DNA from: a virus
Reading direction: 5' to 3' (one strand)
IMG/VR virus record: IMGVR_UViG_3300006919_000612
Span: 1-20,409 of that record
Length of the DNA: 20,409 nucleotides
The position numbers and the translations under genes were made by a program. How positions within the stretch are numbered: the stretch's first letter is position 1; every line of letters starts with the position of its first letter. This document shows, piece after piece, positions 1-9,082 of this stretch. A model generated the notes under the pieces. That model worked only from the letters and a program-made list of their open reading frames with translations, was not told the DNA's origin and ran no database searches.

Positions 1-2351
1 AGACTGCTTAATACAAAGTAGGAGTTATGTTCCGTAGTATTAAATACTTTTAAGGATAGGGAGTATCTACCTTCGTTGGCGTATGTGGTCTGGTGTACGC
101 TATTGAATGAGCCGCCACTTGAATCTAGAAGAATGCTGAAGTCTGTCGGTTTTGTGGTTGGGTCTTCAAAGCTCTTCACTTCTGACTGGTACACTCGCCT
201 CTTAACTTCCAGGTCTTCTGCGGTACTGTTTGAATAGGGGTTAAACTGCGGGACCGAATTCTCCGTTGCTGTTCCCCACCCGCCAAGAATGTTTTGTTGA
301 TTATTAAAAACGGCTTTTCTTCTTGCTTTTAGCACGACCTGAAACTGGGGGAGGTACTCATCTGTAACTCCTTTAAGTGCTAGTCGGTACATTTTTGTAG
401 GTTCAAGACCTACGAAGTTTGTTGCCAACTGGTTTTTCCTAATACTCCTTGTGTTATCAACTTTCGCGAAATATTCATCTTTGTTCGCCAAGGTGTCGAG
501 GCGGGGACCACTAAACCCTAACGCAGAAAAAACTAACCCCTCCTCTCTCCCCGCTCGGGGGGTTGAGCTTAAGGACCAACTTCCAATACTGCTTAGGTCG
601 TATTCATAGGTTCTCCATCCCCCAAGAGGACCAAACGATAGATTTGTGATTGCGTAATAAACGAATCCGTTGGTTCCGTCGCTCCTGCCGCTTCCTCGTA
701 TACTCAAAGTGTAACTTTTTCTCGATGCGTCGGCGGGGAAAATAACGGGAACGCTAAAGTTTTTGATGGCGTCTTTTTCATCAAACGTAAACACTTTCGG
801 GTTGTTCTCGGGCGTAAACCTCTGCCTCGCTCGCGTAAATGAGTTTGCCGAGAAATCGTATGAAAATCCGTCGTCGTCTCTGGTCAGTGCAACTTCTATG
901 TGTCCGCAGTTTGCTGCGGCAGCCGTCCCCGATACCATTGCGTCAAAGGAAAGCATGAATGTTTTATTGGTGTCCCCTTGTCCATACCCCAAATCTCTTA
1001 GTTCTGGGGTGGTGGTGGTTTGCTTGCTATCCGTGAAAGCGTATTCATTTCGTCCCAACTCGTCCGACAGAATGAACTTTTGTGCTATCTCACCACATCC
1101 ACTGGAATCAATATCAGAAGAGGACACATACAAAACAACCCCGTCATCTAGGGATGAGAAGACTTTGTCCGAGAAGTCGTTTGTGCTAATAGGTTTTACA
1201 AAAGCAAACCCACTAGCATCTTCCTCAAAACTAGGGTTTGAGGAGTTCAAGATAGGGTTTTTAACGTTCCAGTGGTTTATAGAAACTAAACCTTCTGCTG
1301 TTGCGTCTCCAGGATTTATGGCATCGACGCTAGTTAGCTTACTTGTGTAGGTGAAGTTATTATTTAACAGAACACTTTGGTGTTCCAGAAAGTTGGAGTT
1401 AGGTAGAATAGTATTTCTTTGGTCTAACAACTCCAAACTAATCACGTCTACATAGGGATTCTGGTATGCCGGATTCCACGGAGAGAAGTTTGTGTCTCTA
1501 AAGCTTTTAGCTGGGAACACGTACTCCACAAAGTATTCATTATTTGCTTCTAAGCCTTGGTCGGTAAGATGTCCGTGCAACTTAAACACAAACTCTTCTA
1601 CACCAAAGTATCTTGAAGGTGTAACAGTGTGGCGAGTGCCTTCTTTGGCTAAGGCTTTAGAAACGAACTTACCAGACGTGAAGTCATAATACTCAGCAAT
1701 CTGACCGTTACGACCTCTGGCAACTCTAAAATCAAAGGTTGCGTCTTTCGCCCTTACGTGGTTATACGCGAAGTAAGTTCTTCCAAGGGCGAGGTCGGCG
1801 CTTTGTGTTAGGGTAACTTTTTGCTGTCCTCGAACTACCTCGTACCGCGTTACGGGGACAGAGCCTTCAGCGCGAACTTCGTCGAATCTTCTAACTCCAG
1901 TAGAGCCTGATACCTTGGTGTCAACCCTCCATCCTTCCGCTACATTTTTTAGCGTTGGGTTCGTCAGTATATTCGCGCTTTCGATTGAATCATACCGCCA
2001 CTGGTTGAATCCGATTGAAGACCAGGAATCCAGAAGAGGGAATAGGTCCGAGTCTTTGGGGGTTAGCAGTTGGTGGTTTACGGAGGATGTGGCGGACGAG
2101 TTATAGGGGTAGAAAAATCTTGAGTCTCTTTGATGGAAGTATTCTTTTGCACTTCCTAAAGTAAATGCCTGTACCTGAAAACTGGATACAGAACTAGTTC
2201 CATCCTCAATACCCGCGCCACTCGGATTTGGTTTGTATGTCATCGCATCCGCGATGGTTTTTCTCATACCATCGAGAATCATGTTTCTTTCTTCAAAAAG
2301 AGTTTTGTTTCTTCCAGAAGAAGTTTGGATGATTTTTACGTTACCCTGCAT
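1..2351 (-). CDS. Partial tail-fibre-like virion protein with repeated jelly-roll modules
   Basis: The frame is open from an ATG at 2349-2351 to the left edge (783 codons plus two bases), so the C-terminus lies outside the window. The start overlaps the last 11 bases of the gpI-like gene. No clear Shine-Dalgarno precedes it, so coupled translation is likely. Residues 1-80 look like the N-terminal attachment region of a tail protein: a helix around 17-40, then a short strand region ending FTLGS at 63-67. From about residue 128 the protein is made of beta-sandwich modules resembling CBM4/9-type jelly rolls. They open with Asn-Pro/Ser and Gly-Trp patterns (NPTL at 131-134 with GW at 140-141; NPSFEED at 372-378). 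They continue with strands such as YFAY (193-196), FMLSFDA (465-471) and MYRLALK (654-660), each followed by an aromatic-rich hairpin. The position after W-J-I genes fits a fibre or peripheral baseplate protein that contacts the host surface. The family is inferred from pattern only; the sugar-binding role is a guess. Confidence 0.6.
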   Translation of the reverse strand, partial: MQGNVKIIQTSSGRNKTLFEERNMILDGMRKTIADAMTYKPNPSGAGIEDGTSSVSSFQVQAFTLGSAKEYFHQRDSRFFYPYNSSATSSVNHQLLTPKDSDLFPLLDSWSSIGFNQWRYDSIESANILTNPTLKNVAEGWRVDTKVSGSTGVRRFDEVRAEGSVPVTRYEVVRGQQKVTLTQSADLALGRTYFAYNHVRAKDATFDFRVARGRNGQIAEYYDFTSGKFVSKALAKEGTRHTVTPSRYFGVEEFVFKLHGHLTDQGLEANNEYFVEYVFPAKSFRDTNFSPWNPAYQNPYVDVISLELLDQRNTILPNSNFLEHQSVLLNNNFTYTSKLTSVDAINPGDATAEGLVSINHWNVKNPILNSSNPSFEEDASGFAFVKPISTNDFSDKVFSSLDDGVVLYVSSSDIDSSGCGEIAQKFILSDELGRNEYAFTDSKQTTTTPELRDLGYGQGDTNKTFMLSFDAMVSGTAAAANCGHIEVALTRDDDGFSYDFSANSFTRARQRFTPENNPKVFTFDEKDAIKNFSVPVIFPADASRKSYTLSIRGSGRSDGTNGFVYYAITNLSFGPLGGWRTYEYDLSSIGSWSLSSTPRAGREEGLVFSALGFSGPRLDTLANKDEYFAKVDNTRSIRKNQLATNFVGLEPTKMYRLALKGVTDEYLPQFQVVLKARRKAVFNNQQNILGGWGTATENSVPQFNPYSNSTAEDLEVKRRVYQSEVKSFEDPTTKPTDFSILLDSSGGSFNSVHQTTYANEGRYSLSLKVFNTTEHNSYFVLSS

Positions 2352-5300
2352 TATCAATAAACCCGAAGTTGCCGTTTGTTGCGGAGTGGCTACCGCCCCA
2401 ATACTCTAGATACTCGCTCCGAGAACCTCCAGACGTCATGTATGTCGAAGATGAGTTAAACGCATTTCGTGATGATTTATTTGCGTTCAATTCATCGAAG
2501 AACCGGAAAACATCTTGGAAATTCTTTCTGCTGTAATCTCCTGCATAAACATTATACTCTTTATCTAGGAAATTTACGTCCAATAACGTTAATCCTGCTA
2601 ATTCAGCGGCTCCGCCGGGTTTAGACACCTCAACATAGTATACTGAGTTTTCGTCATGAACCGGACCTGCTGAGGCAAAATATCCTTGTAGCGGTCCTTG
2701 CCTAGACTTAGAGTAGTACTTTATAGGTGTTCTGCTATTCAAAGTATGGAAATCGAATACATGAGTTTGTTCTTCGTTATTGTTTTCGAAGTTCAGTGCG
2801 TACCACATATCCTGGTCCGACATGTTTCGGCTTTCTTCCCATGTCTTAGTATTCCAGTTGTATGCCCAGGCGCGGGAGAACGATTCTTGCCACCCATTTC
2901 CTAGGTACGGCTTCTGCTCCATCACCACACGAACATGCAGAGTTTGCGGTAAATTAATGCCGCGAGAAATCGAGGCTATCTTTCCTGTAACCCCAAGCTG
3001 GTATTCTCGGTCGGGGAAGAACTTATTTCCTTTGCTTCCGTTAAAGAACTCGCCAATCTTAGAATCCTCTACCATTCGCACTTGGAAATTCCTTAGCTTC
3101 CCTTCTGAACGGTTGGTTTCGCTACCCGCGCACATCGTGAACCACAACTCATAGGAGTCTCCTTTTTCGAAGCTGCTATCAACCGGGAACTCGTCGCTGA
3201 AAGTTCGGTAGTCGCTGGAGTCGTCGGTCGCGCTGAAGAGGCTGTTTGGGGGAGTTGCCGATAGAGTATTTGGGGTTGTTTCCCAAGAGTTTGAGGAAGC
3301 TGTCCAACACTTATTTTTTGTTAGGTTTCGTAGAGCGTACACATACTGTTCTTCTTGACCTCCACTGATTTTAGTAGTTGATGCGTCGAAGCTGACTCTG
3401 TACCTAGAGCCAGGGTCTAAGTTTCTTAGGTTTTTAGGTGTAGTTGCGAACTGAGGGTTGAATACAGTGCTGATGCTAGGGTTGTTTGGGTTACCGACCA
3501 CGGACGAGGTTGTGTTTGCGTTTCCGCTGCACTGCAAGACTACCGCTCGTATAGCACTTCCGGCGTACTCATACACACCAGCGGATAAATTGGCGGCTGT
3601 AGCTACAGGCATCTCTTGGAGAAGTTCAGGCGCTCTAGCTTGGTCAATAATCTTCCACCCTGCGAAGGCGGACAAAGTTGTACTGCTAACAGCAGCATCA
3701 ATAGGAGGGAATTGCAGCTTTCCGTTATAACAGTAGTTCATGTTTCCGTCTAGAGGAAAGCGAACTCTTACTGCATCTCGCGGAGTTTGTCCTGGAGTCC
3801 TTTGAATCAAGGTTATGCCGCTAAGGGAATTCAAATCAACATTGTAGCTTGGATTTTCGATGCTGTTAAGAACAGCAAGAGAATTAATTCTAGGTGCTAC
3901 AAAAGAAACACTAGACAACAGTGTCTCGTTACTGAAGAAGGGTTTGCTTGGAGCCTCAAAGACATCAAGCGGGTGCCGATAGGTTCCGTACGCTCCGTCC
4001 TTTAGGATTCCTCCTTGCAAGTCTCTCTGACCTCCGTCAGTTCCAACAAACACATTGTTTTCCGAAATCGCTTCGGTCGCCACTACCGCACTCCAACTTG
4101 GGTAAGTAGAAGAGATTGGGTAAGGGAAGCCTGTCTCGGCGTTTGCTGAAAGGTTCGTCTGTATTGGTCCTGCAATCGAGAAATTATTGTTCATGAAGCC
4201 CGGACCAAAAACATGGGAGAGTATATTGAAACCACCAGCGTATCTTTGTAGTGGGGTAAGAGTTCTCTTATCGACGAAGTTTCGAAACTTCCTCCCAAAC
4301 TTATTATTGTAGTCGTTGAAAAGAAGGCTGATTCCTTGCCCAAACTTAAAGTTTTCAAATCCGTCGTTTGTGAAATCCAGCCAACGAGTATCTTCCTTGC
4401 CTCTGCGAATGAATATATCCGTTAGCGCTCTTAGTATCGGAGAACCAAACACATCCCTAATCCAAGCAAAGCTTGAGGTGTCCGTACTAAAACCTAATAT
4501 ATTTCGAACAGGGAAGTGTGCTGAAGCGGTGTAACCTAGGAACTCTGTCGTGGAGGGGGTGTATTGACTGTATACCCCGGATAAAGTTCCGCTGGTATCC
4601 TCGTAGCTTTGGGACGAGAAATTAAACCCTTTCGGTACAAACGATGACACATTCAATCCATTCCACGGGATTATGGCGCTCGTAAAGAAATCGACAGGTG
4701 TGGGCTGATTCAGCCCCTCCCTGTTGTTTGCCCAACCTTCAAACTTATATTTTAGGTTTCTTCTTCTTCCGGCTGTTCGGTATGACTTGACATTGGGCTT
4801 GATTGCGCTCGTAGAAACTGAGTCACTTGTTTCAGTGGCGTTGCCCCACAATAGGTCTGTTGTTGGGTGTAGGGTTGCGGAGGGTATCCACCTACCTTGA
4901 CGGGGGTTATATACACTTGGCGAGATTGACGAGAAGCTTCCAGTGCCGCTGAACAAGTTAAATGCATCGTAAACATACGAACTGTTCAATTGGTCCATAT
5001 CCGACTGGAGGGTATGGATTCCTACTAGCGCACTAGAATCCGTGGCGGAATAATCCTCAGAAAACTCTTTTCCGACGAAAATCTTATTCAGGACATGGAA
5101 GGGTGCGAACTGCCTAAAGATATCCACGATGGCGGGAATACCTTGTCTGCCTAGCTTGGTGTTTGTGGAGTTCACGAAGGCATTCGCAGAGAACTCAACA
5201 TTATCGAGAAGAAGTTTTGTGTGTACTTCAGATGATTTTGAGTTCCAATAATCAAACACGGACATCCCTTCCAAGTCTGCATTACTTACGACTTTCTGAT

Positions 5301-7065
5301 AGTTAAAAGGAAGGTTCAGACCGGAAGTAAGGAATCTGAAGTATTGGTTGGCTCCAAACCCAGGGGTTGTTATGGCGTCCGTCTCTTTAAGCCCAATAGA
5401 GCTTGAAAGCCACTCACCCACCTCTTGAGCGTCGGACGTAGCTAGGTTGAGTCCTAGAGCGCCTACGGGTCGAGCGAAAAGTGATGAGAGGTCTTTGACG
5501 ACATCTTCAGTGAGTAAAGTATCCTGGTAGAACCTCTGCTCTTCCCACGGAGGCATAAAGATTTCTTTCCCTCTGTGAAAATAGCTGCCGACTTCGTTCG
5601 CGCTAACTTGCGCCTGAATAAAGCTGGAGTCTCTGTACTTAACGCCTCCTAGCCTAAGGAAGTCATGTCTGGAGTTGAGGTACTGAAGGATATAATCGAC
5701 GAGGAATCTTGCGTTATTATCAGGGTTCTCGTCGTCAAAGTTTTTAAACTGGATATCGTAGCCAGAGGCTTGAAGTGCTTGGTCCCAAGCCCGTGCTAAC
5801 TCCAAATAAGCCTTAGGGTCTTTTCCGTAATCAGTCTCGGTCTTAATGACGTAGTAAATAATGTTTGGGAAATAAGACTCCCAAAACTCTTGAAGACCGC
5901 TCGCGTCCGGTGTTGGGGAGTAGACAGAAGACGGGATAAGCATATTCACAGCTTGAGAAAGCGCCTGTCTTGTGCCTTTTGCTTTGTAAAGGTAAATAGC
6001 TTGCTTAAGCTGTTGACGCCACTTATCCGGGTCATTTCCAAAGAAGGTCCAACCTAAGTATCGTCCTAGGTACTGCAAGAACTCTTCGGGACATTCCTCG
6101 ATGTCCAAAAGATATTGAATGTCTCGAATAGTAGTTCTCAGGTCATAGAACGCATAGGACAACGCTTTGAGCATTTTGTCCATTGGTCCCCTATTCGACA
6201 TTCTTTGTACATTCAGCCCCAACAAGGACGCATTTACGATATCCCTAAAGTAAGTTGCGTTCGTATCGTCTTCATTTACCCAGACATCAATCAATGTCTC
6301 TAGAGAACTAGCAAGTTGTCCTCCAGATGCCCAGTAGTTATCGCTGAAAGTGGAGGAGGGAGAGCTAAACGGGGAAGGTACGACCGTATTTGCCAACTCT
6401 GCCCAAGGTGCCTGACCTCCTTGAATGTTGGTCATGAGCCATTTAAACAGTAGCTTCACGCCCTCGGAGGTATTGATATGCTCGCCGAAGAAGAGATTCT
6501 CGGTCAGGGCATCTGCGAGAATACTACTAGGTGTAGTGGATGCGGGGCTGGTTACACTACCGCTAGTGTTTAGTAGGTAGACCCATCCAAGCTCATCAAG
6601 GAGAGCGCGTTGTACGAGGTCTACTGTGTTGACGTCAGGGTCAACTGTAGCGGAATAAGATTGTGCGAAGGTCGTATCAACGTTGTTTAAGACAACCTTA
6701 GGAAGCGCAGAAGCAACAACAAAAGAACTAAACTCGGAGACGTTCGTGAAACTACCGAAAGAGTACCCTAAAGGAGTTAAAACATTTCGCTGGAAATCTC
6801 GCGGGGAGCAGTTAGCCTTTTTGTTAAAAGGTACGAAGAACGGAACAAACTCCTGGGATGATGTATGGTTAGACGGGGCATCAATTAAGGTTGATGCGTT
6901 TTTTGCTACGTACAAAATCTTTGCAAGCACATTGTACTGTAAATCCTCGTCCTCTCCAAATAACCGATACTCGGTTTCATCATAGAACTCGGGTACGATA
7001 CGCTTAATTACTTCAACGTAATTAGCTTTTAAATGTGCTTGGTTTGGTCCGCTATCAGATGCCAT
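2341..7065 (-). CDS. gpI-like tail protein with very long C-terminal extension (baseplate periphery)
   Basis: This 1574-aa protein follows the J-like gene directly (TAATG overlap at 7065) and has a GGAG site eight bases before its ATG. Residues about 290-380 carry the hallmark of the P2 gpI tail protein family: a helical stretch with DIEECPEEFLQYLGRYLGW, then helices rich in Gln/Lys and a KAKGT motif. Related sequence continues to roughly residue 520. P2 gpI is about 180 aa and T4 gp7, which fills the comparable wedge position, is about 1030 aa, so this protein is unusually long. The N-terminal 290 residues are not assigned. Residues about 900-1010 hold a region rich in Phe, Gly and Asn that I do not recognise. 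Residues about 1125-1320 and 1355-1445 look like beta-sandwich modules (GW at about 1130, SRYRVSFDA near 1220, YELWFTMCAG near 1315), similar to modules in the next gene. Its likely job is to join the wedge to the outer baseplate and fibres. The gpI assignment is fairly firm; the rest is inferred. Confidence 0.75.
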   Translation of the reverse strand: MASDSGPNQAHLKANYVEVIKRIVPEFYDETEYRLFGEDEDLQYNVLAKILYVAKNASTLIDAPSNHTSSQEFVPFFVPFNKKANCSPRDFQRNVLTPLGYSFGSFTNVSEFSSFVVASALPKVVLNNVDTTFAQSYSATVDPDVNTVDLVQRALLDELGWVYLLNTSGSVTSPASTTPSSILADALTENLFFGEHINTSEGVKLLFKWLMTNIQGGQAPWAELANTVVPSPFSSPSSTFSDNYWASGGQLASSLETLIDVWVNEDDTNATYFRDIVNASLLGLNVQRMSNRGPMDKMLKALSYAFYDLRTTIRDIQYLLDIEECPEEFLQYLGRYLGWTFFGNDPDKWRQQLKQAIYLYKAKGTRQALSQAVNMLIPSSVYSPTPDASGLQEFWESYFPNIIYYVIKTETDYGKDPKAYLELARAWDQALQASGYDIQFKNFDDENPDNNARFLVDYILQYLNSRHDFLRLGGVKYRDSSFIQAQVSANEVGSYFHRGKEIFMPPWEEQRFYQDTLLTEDVVKDLSSLFARPVGALGLNLATSDAQEVGEWLSSSIGLKETDAITTPGFGANQYFRFLTSGLNLPFNYQKVVSNADLEGMSVFDYWNSKSSEVHTKLLLDNVEFSANAFVNSTNTKLGRQGIPAIVDIFRQFAPFHVLNKIFVGKEFSEDYSATDSSALVGIHTLQSDMDQLNSSYVYDAFNLFSGTGSFSSISPSVYNPRQGRWIPSATLHPTTDLLWGNATETSDSVSTSAIKPNVKSYRTAGRRRNLKYKFEGWANNREGLNQPTPVDFFTSAIIPWNGLNVSSFVPKGFNFSSQSYEDTSGTLSGVYSQYTPSTTEFLGYTASAHFPVRNILGFSTDTSSFAWIRDVFGSPILRALTDIFIRRGKEDTRWLDFTNDGFENFKFGQGISLLFNDYNNKFGRKFRNFVDKRTLTPLQRYAGGFNILSHVFGPGFMNNNFSIAGPIQTNLSANAETGFPYPISSTYPSWSAVVATEAISENNVFVGTDGGQRDLQGGILKDGAYGTYRHPLDVFEAPSKPFFSNETLLSSVSFVAPRINSLAVLNSIENPSYNVDLNSLSGITLIQRTPGQTPRDAVRVRFPLDGNMNYCYNGKLQFPPIDAAVSSTTLSAFAGWKIIDQARAPELLQEMPVATAANLSAGVYEYAGSAIRAVVLQCSGNANTTSSVVGNPNNPSISTVFNPQFATTPKNLRNLDPGSRYRVSFDASTTKISGGQEEQYVYALRNLTKNKCWTASSNSWETTPNTLSATPPNSLFSATDDSSDYRTFSDEFPVDSSFEKGDSYELWFTMCAGSETNRSEGKLRNFQVRMVEDSKIGEFFNGSKGNKFFPDREYQLGVTGKIASISRGINLPQTLHVRVVMEQKPYLGNGWQESFSRAWAYNWNTKTWEESRNMSDQDMWYALNFENNNEEQTHVFDFHTLNSRTPIKYYSKSRQGPLQGYFASAGPVHDENSVYYVEVSKPGGAAELAGLTLLDVNFLDKEYNVYAGDYSRKNFQDVFRFFDELNANKSSRNAFNSSSTYMTSGGSRSEYLEYWGGSHSATNGNFGFIDNAG

Positions 7066-8675
7066 TATACGAACTCCACTGAGAACTCAAAGTTGTTTAG
7101 TTGGACGATTTCGTTAAAGTTAACAGGTATGTCCCGCTCTAGGTTGTCTACTGTGAAGAACCTAATTTCTGGAACAGTTAACATGAAATTTTGAAGGTCG
7201 GCAAGGTCTAATCTCTGCCCAAAGTTTACCCTGTCTACAGAAAAATACTCTTGAAGTTTGTTTGCAGCCTTCTGCTTAATATTATCCTCAAACCTCTCGT
7301 TTGACCTGTCAATAAACACGGAAGCGACAATATCTAAAGTACGAACGACTCCATCTGAGATTACGATATCGTCCGTAAGCATTTTATATTGCTGCATATA
7401 ATCAAGAAGCTCTTTTTTAAATGCTACGGAAGCTCGTTCCAACTGAGTCTCCGATGCTTTTGAGAGGACGAACATATCAATCACGTTAGCGGCTGCTCCA
7501 TTCTTTCTTAGGGACGCCATAGCCTTTGCCGTTTTTCCTGTGGTTCCTACAAAGCTATTTGCGAGAGCGTTATAGTCCTCTCCGGTTACTGCACGGTACT
7601 GTGTTCTAAAGAAGTATGGACCGTATCTCTTGGCGTGTTCGACAGTTTCAGCGGGGGAGCCACCAGTGCCTTTTGTGATATTGACGAGCGTTCCGTTCAC
7701 GGGAACGCCACCGTGACTTAGCGTTACTGATTTATTAATAATGCCTCTAGCGATGTTACCGTTTTCTCCAGCGCCACGGCGGTAGTTAACGACAAAGGTT
7801 TCCCCTGGGGTGGGTAGTCTGCCTCTGACGCCGTCACCGAATCGTAGGACCGCATTGAATCCATCGGTATACACTTTCTCAAATACAGGGTCTGTTCCCC
7901 CGGAGGCAACGAAAAGATTTGAGATTTCGTTGTAGATAATTCCTTCGGTTGAAGACACACCAATACTTCCTTCGACAACAGGACCGTTGCGAAGCTCGAT
8001 AGTTTGTCTGGTTGAATCGGTGTCGAAAGCTCCGGTTTGAGTTTCGAAGGAACCCTCTAGCAAGAAGATATCGGACACTTCGTTATCCGTGAAATCAGCT
8101 TGCGGGATTGTCAGGTCTCTGTTGAACAAATCCAAAGACCCGTCATTTAACTGGCGAGTCATTGTATAAAGGAGAGGTACGTTGCTTCTATCGCTGAGTA
8201 CACTGATTGTTCTGGAGCCTTGAGGAACGACGACATCGGTTGAAAGAGTAACCTCAGGAGGAAGCGTGAGTTTTCCTGTGGCTTTCGAGGAGGTCGGACC
8301 TCTCATGGTAACACCAATAAGCTGCAACAATCGTTTGAGGTTATCGGGGTCTTTTACAGTATCAATGTACATTTCGTTGGCGGTCATGTCGGCTCTCAAG
8401 GTATTCACAGACGCCATGTACGCGAACATCTCAAGAAGCATTTGTCCTAAGTCCGAAGCAGCAAAGTTGTTATAGTCTGTCGGAAAAACCGCCTTCAAAT
8501 AATTTTGTAGAGCAGTACGATAATCATCAAACCCTTTCAGGTTGTAATCGATGAGGTCTGGTTTTCGGTCATCGGGGACGGAACCGAGCTTCAGAAAATC
8601 AGATTCGATAGTGCCGTCGAAGCCCGACACGTTGTACAAACCTCTAAAATACCTAGAATAATCTTGTTGAGTCAT
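7065..8675 (-). CDS. gp6: Baseplate wedge protein, gp6/gpJ family (Baseplate_J)
   Basis: This 536-aa protein is the structural core of the baseplate wedge, equivalent to T4 gp6 and P2 gpJ, which link neighbouring wedges into a ring around the hub. Residues about 50-105 form the conserved helical N-terminal part (LGQMLLEMFAYMASVNTLRAD and following). Residues about 277-310 carry the family signature: LRFGDGVRGRLPTPGE, then a YRRGAGENGNI stretch. Residues about 355-370 contain RAVTGEDYNALA, the typical second J motif. The C-terminus (about 470-536) resembles the segment that contacts the gpI/gp7 partner. The start ATG overlaps the gp25 stop (ATGA) and has a perfect GGAGGT at 8682-8687, six bases upstream, inside the gp25 gene. 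Gene order gp25-gp6-gpI matches P2 W-J-I. The length is between P2 gpJ (about 300 aa) and T4 gp6 (660 aa). Confidence 0.93.
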   Translation of the reverse strand: MTQQDYSRYFRGLYNVSGFDGTIESDFLKLGSVPDDRKPDLIDYNLKGFDDYRTALQNYLKAVFPTDYNNFAASDLGQMLLEMFAYMASVNTLRADMTANEMYIDTVKDPDNLKRLLQLIGVTMRGPTSSKATGKLTLPPEVTLSTDVVVPQGSRTISVLSDRSNVPLLYTMTRQLNDGSLDLFNRDLTIPQADFTDNEVSDIFLLEGSFETQTGAFDTDSTRQTIELRNGPVVEGSIGVSSTEGIIYNEISNLFVASGGTDPVFEKVYTDGFNAVLRFGDGVRGRLPTPGETFVVNYRRGAGENGNIARGIINKSVTLSHGGVPVNGTLVNITKGTGGSPAETVEHAKRYGPYFFRTQYRAVTGEDYNALANSFVGTTGKTAKAMASLRKNGAAANVIDMFVLSKASETQLERASVAFKKELLDYMQQYKMLTDDIVISDGVVRTLDIVASVFIDRSNERFEDNIKQKAANKLQEYFSVDRVNFGQRLDLADLQNFMLTVPEIRFFTVDNLERDIPVNFNEIVQLNNFEFSVEFV

Positions 8676-9082
8676 ACCGTTACCTCCACCATCTCTGGAT
8701 TAAGCAAATCGCTTTTTGATGCGAGTTTTAACCGAACCTTCAACTCACTTCTTTCCGCATCAGGAATCAAGTCTACCGACTGTACAATCACACGAGGCTC
8801 ATACTTTGCGATTACTTCAAGTATCTGTGACCTGAGAGTGTTTAGTAGAGTATCGTCGATAATCTCAAACGCACTCTTTCTAAGGTCCGTTCCAAAGTCG
8901 GGTCGCATTACACGAGAGCCTCTAGCGGTCATGAGAAGCTGGATGACTCCGTCTCTTAAAGCGCCGAGATTTTCGTTCGACGTGAAATAGCCTCCAACAC
9001 CATCAAGGCGCATGGGGAATGCTAATCCTTGGATAGTATTTTTTCGTGGGACTTTTAAGTAAGTTAGGTCGAAAGTAGTCAT
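8672..9082 (-). CDS. gp25: Baseplate wedge protein gp25 / gpW family
   Basis: This 136-aa protein matches the gp25/gpW family in length and motifs. In contractile tails gp25 sits at the wedge-sheath interface and is thought to start sheath polymerisation. The central helix DGVIQLLMTARGSRVMRPDFG (residues 44-64) is the classic family segment, with the GSRVMRP loop at 55-61. It is followed by the amphipathic helix 71-94 and the conserved Glu-Pro-Arg at 95-97 (YEPRV). The C-terminal strands run from 98 to 122. The extra 30 residues at the N-terminus are ordinary for the family. The ATG overlaps the stop of the LamG-domain gene (TAATG), and no strong ribosome binding site is visible, so it is probably coupled. 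It also supplies the ribosome binding site of the following J gene. Confidence 0.95.
   Translation of the reverse strand: MTTFDLTYLKVPRKNTIQGLAFPMRLDGVGGYFTSNENLGALRDGVIQLLMTARGSRVMRPDFGTDLRKSAFEIIDDTLLNTLRSQILEVIAKYEPRVIVQSVDLIPDAERSELKVRLKLASKSDLLNPEMVEVTV

Noticed and set aside
763-1350. Plus-strand open frame of 195 codons, and other plus-strand frames such as 2780-3154 and 10903-11262
   Set aside because: They lie opposite long minus-strand genes with clear families or continuous open frames. Their products are low-complexity Ser/Leu/Val-rich with no motif and no ribosome binding site fitting them.
2241-2262. Hairpin CATCGC-ATCC-GCGATG followed by GTTTTTC, like an intrinsic terminator on the plus strand
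   Set aside because: It lies inside the fibre-like gene, no plus-strand gene precedes it, and the six-base stem is within chance for this length.
4276-4291. Perfect 16-bp palindrome GAAGTTTCGAAACTTC
   Set aside because: One such palindrome is not far from chance expectation in 20 kb, and it sits within coding sequence without partner sites.
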